Shown in pieces: positions 5,804 through 5,958 of a stretch of 5,958 nucleotides of DNA (position 1 is the first letter of the stretch; the number at the start of each line of letters is the position of its first letter). The position numbers were made by a program, and so were the translations under genes. The DNA is from Thioalkalivibrio sp. (GTDB lineage Bacteria; Pseudomonadota; Gammaproteobacteria; Ectothiorhodospirales; Ectothiorhodospiraceae), in NCBI GenBank assembly GCA_003555285.1, contig PWGH01000132.1, positions 1 to 5,958 of the forward strand. Direction: 5' to 3'. Under the pieces are notes generated by a model. That model was not told the origin of the DNA. It saw only the letters and a program-made list of their open reading frames with translations, and ran no database searches.

Positions 5804-5855
5804 ATCCGATCCGGGTGTATCCGGCCAGGTACCATCCGGCCAGGTACCATCCGGG
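5804..5855. repeat. 15-bp tandem repeat downstream of the rubrerythrin-like gene
   Basis: Two identical units ATCCGGCCAGGTACC occupy 5819-5833 and 5834-5848, followed by the start of a third (ATCCGGG, 5849-5855). A degenerate unit (ATCCGATCCGGGTGT, 5804-5818) precedes them in the same register. The period equals that of the array next to folE2, though the sequences are only partly similar. Confidence 0.85.
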
Positions 5856-5890
5856 TTGAAGTCGATCTGGGTGCGGGTCGTGGTGTGATC

Positions 5891-5918
5891 GAGCGGGGCC
5901 GGAACACCGGCCTCGTTC
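5891..5918 (+). terminator. Strong GC-rich stem-loop, possible transcription end of the rubrerythrin-like gene
   Basis: GAGCGGGGCCGG (5891-5902) pairs with CCGGCCTCGTTC (5907-5918) around an AACA loop, giving a 12-bp stem if two G-U pairs are counted; the inner six pairs are perfect. It lies 112 nt after the stop codon. There is no U-run behind it, so a standard intrinsic terminator is not shown; it could instead protect the 3' end of the message or act with Rho. Confidence 0.4.
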
Positions 5919-5958
5919 CTGGGCGTACGATCCTGATTCGTACGATCATCGGCAAGGC

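Larger units (their letters stand above)
5779..5958. other. Gene-free 3' flank of the rubrerythrin-like gene
   Basis: No gene is recognised in these 180 bp. They contain a GATC-rich stretch (five GATC between 5783 and 5811), a 15-bp tandem repeat, a strong stem-loop, and a nine-base direct repeat CGTACGATC at 5924 and 5939. The long minus-strand reading frame that crosses here is antisense to the rubrerythrin-like gene and looks like a shadow. Confidence 0.6.

Noticed and set aside
5242..5955. A minus-strand frame of 237 codons antisense to the rubrerythrin-like gene
   Set aside because: Its composition follows from the opposite strand; it has no ribosome site or recognisable domain, and the + strand gene is clear.

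Overview
The window is GC-rich chromosomal DNA. The proteins look gammaproteobacterial, with the feel of a sulfur-oxidising or Ectothiorhodospiraceae/Chromatiales-type organism. That placement is an inference from three things: the xseB-ispA-dxs gene order typical of Gammaproteobacteria, the PIN-PhoH family protein, and a short rubrerythrin-family protein. No sequence search was possible.

Layout, left to right. The + strand opens with the C-terminal part of a PhoH-family ATPase (to 508). It converges on a five-gene minus-strand cluster across a short junction (509-612) filled with a 15-bp tandem repeat. Read in its own direction, the minus-strand cluster is xseB (5144-4848), ispA (4838-3960), dxs (3811-1865), queD (1862-1467) and folE2 (1470-613). 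Spacing is very tight (9 bp, 148 bp, 2 bp, and a 4-bp ATGA overlap), so it probably works as one operon. The 148-bp ispA-dxs gap is the only place inside it with room for another promoter. A 214-bp divergent spacer (5145-5358) separates xseB from a + strand rubrerythrin-family gene (5359-5778). The last 180 bp hold no gene, but contain a second 15-bp repeat tract and a strong stem-loop.

Functionally, dxs and ispA provide the entry step of the methylerythritol phosphate pathway and the farnesyl diphosphate synthase that feeds quinone and undecaprenyl synthesis. folE2 and queD are consecutive pterin steps: GTP to dihydroneopterin triphosphate, then to 6-carboxytetrahydropterin on the way to queuosine. 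The first intermediate also feeds folate. xseB encodes the small subunit of exonuclease VII. The rubrerythrin-like protein is a likely peroxide-detoxifying diiron protein.

The most interesting signal is regulatory. Upstream of the rubrerythrin-like gene there are two near-identical 17-bp perfect palindromes (TTTAGAC-N3-GTCTAAA) 29 bp apart. Each overlaps a sigma70-like promoter, so a whole promoter-operator unit appears to be tandemly duplicated. The genes themselves are ordinary housekeeping genes, and I see no new multi-gene system.
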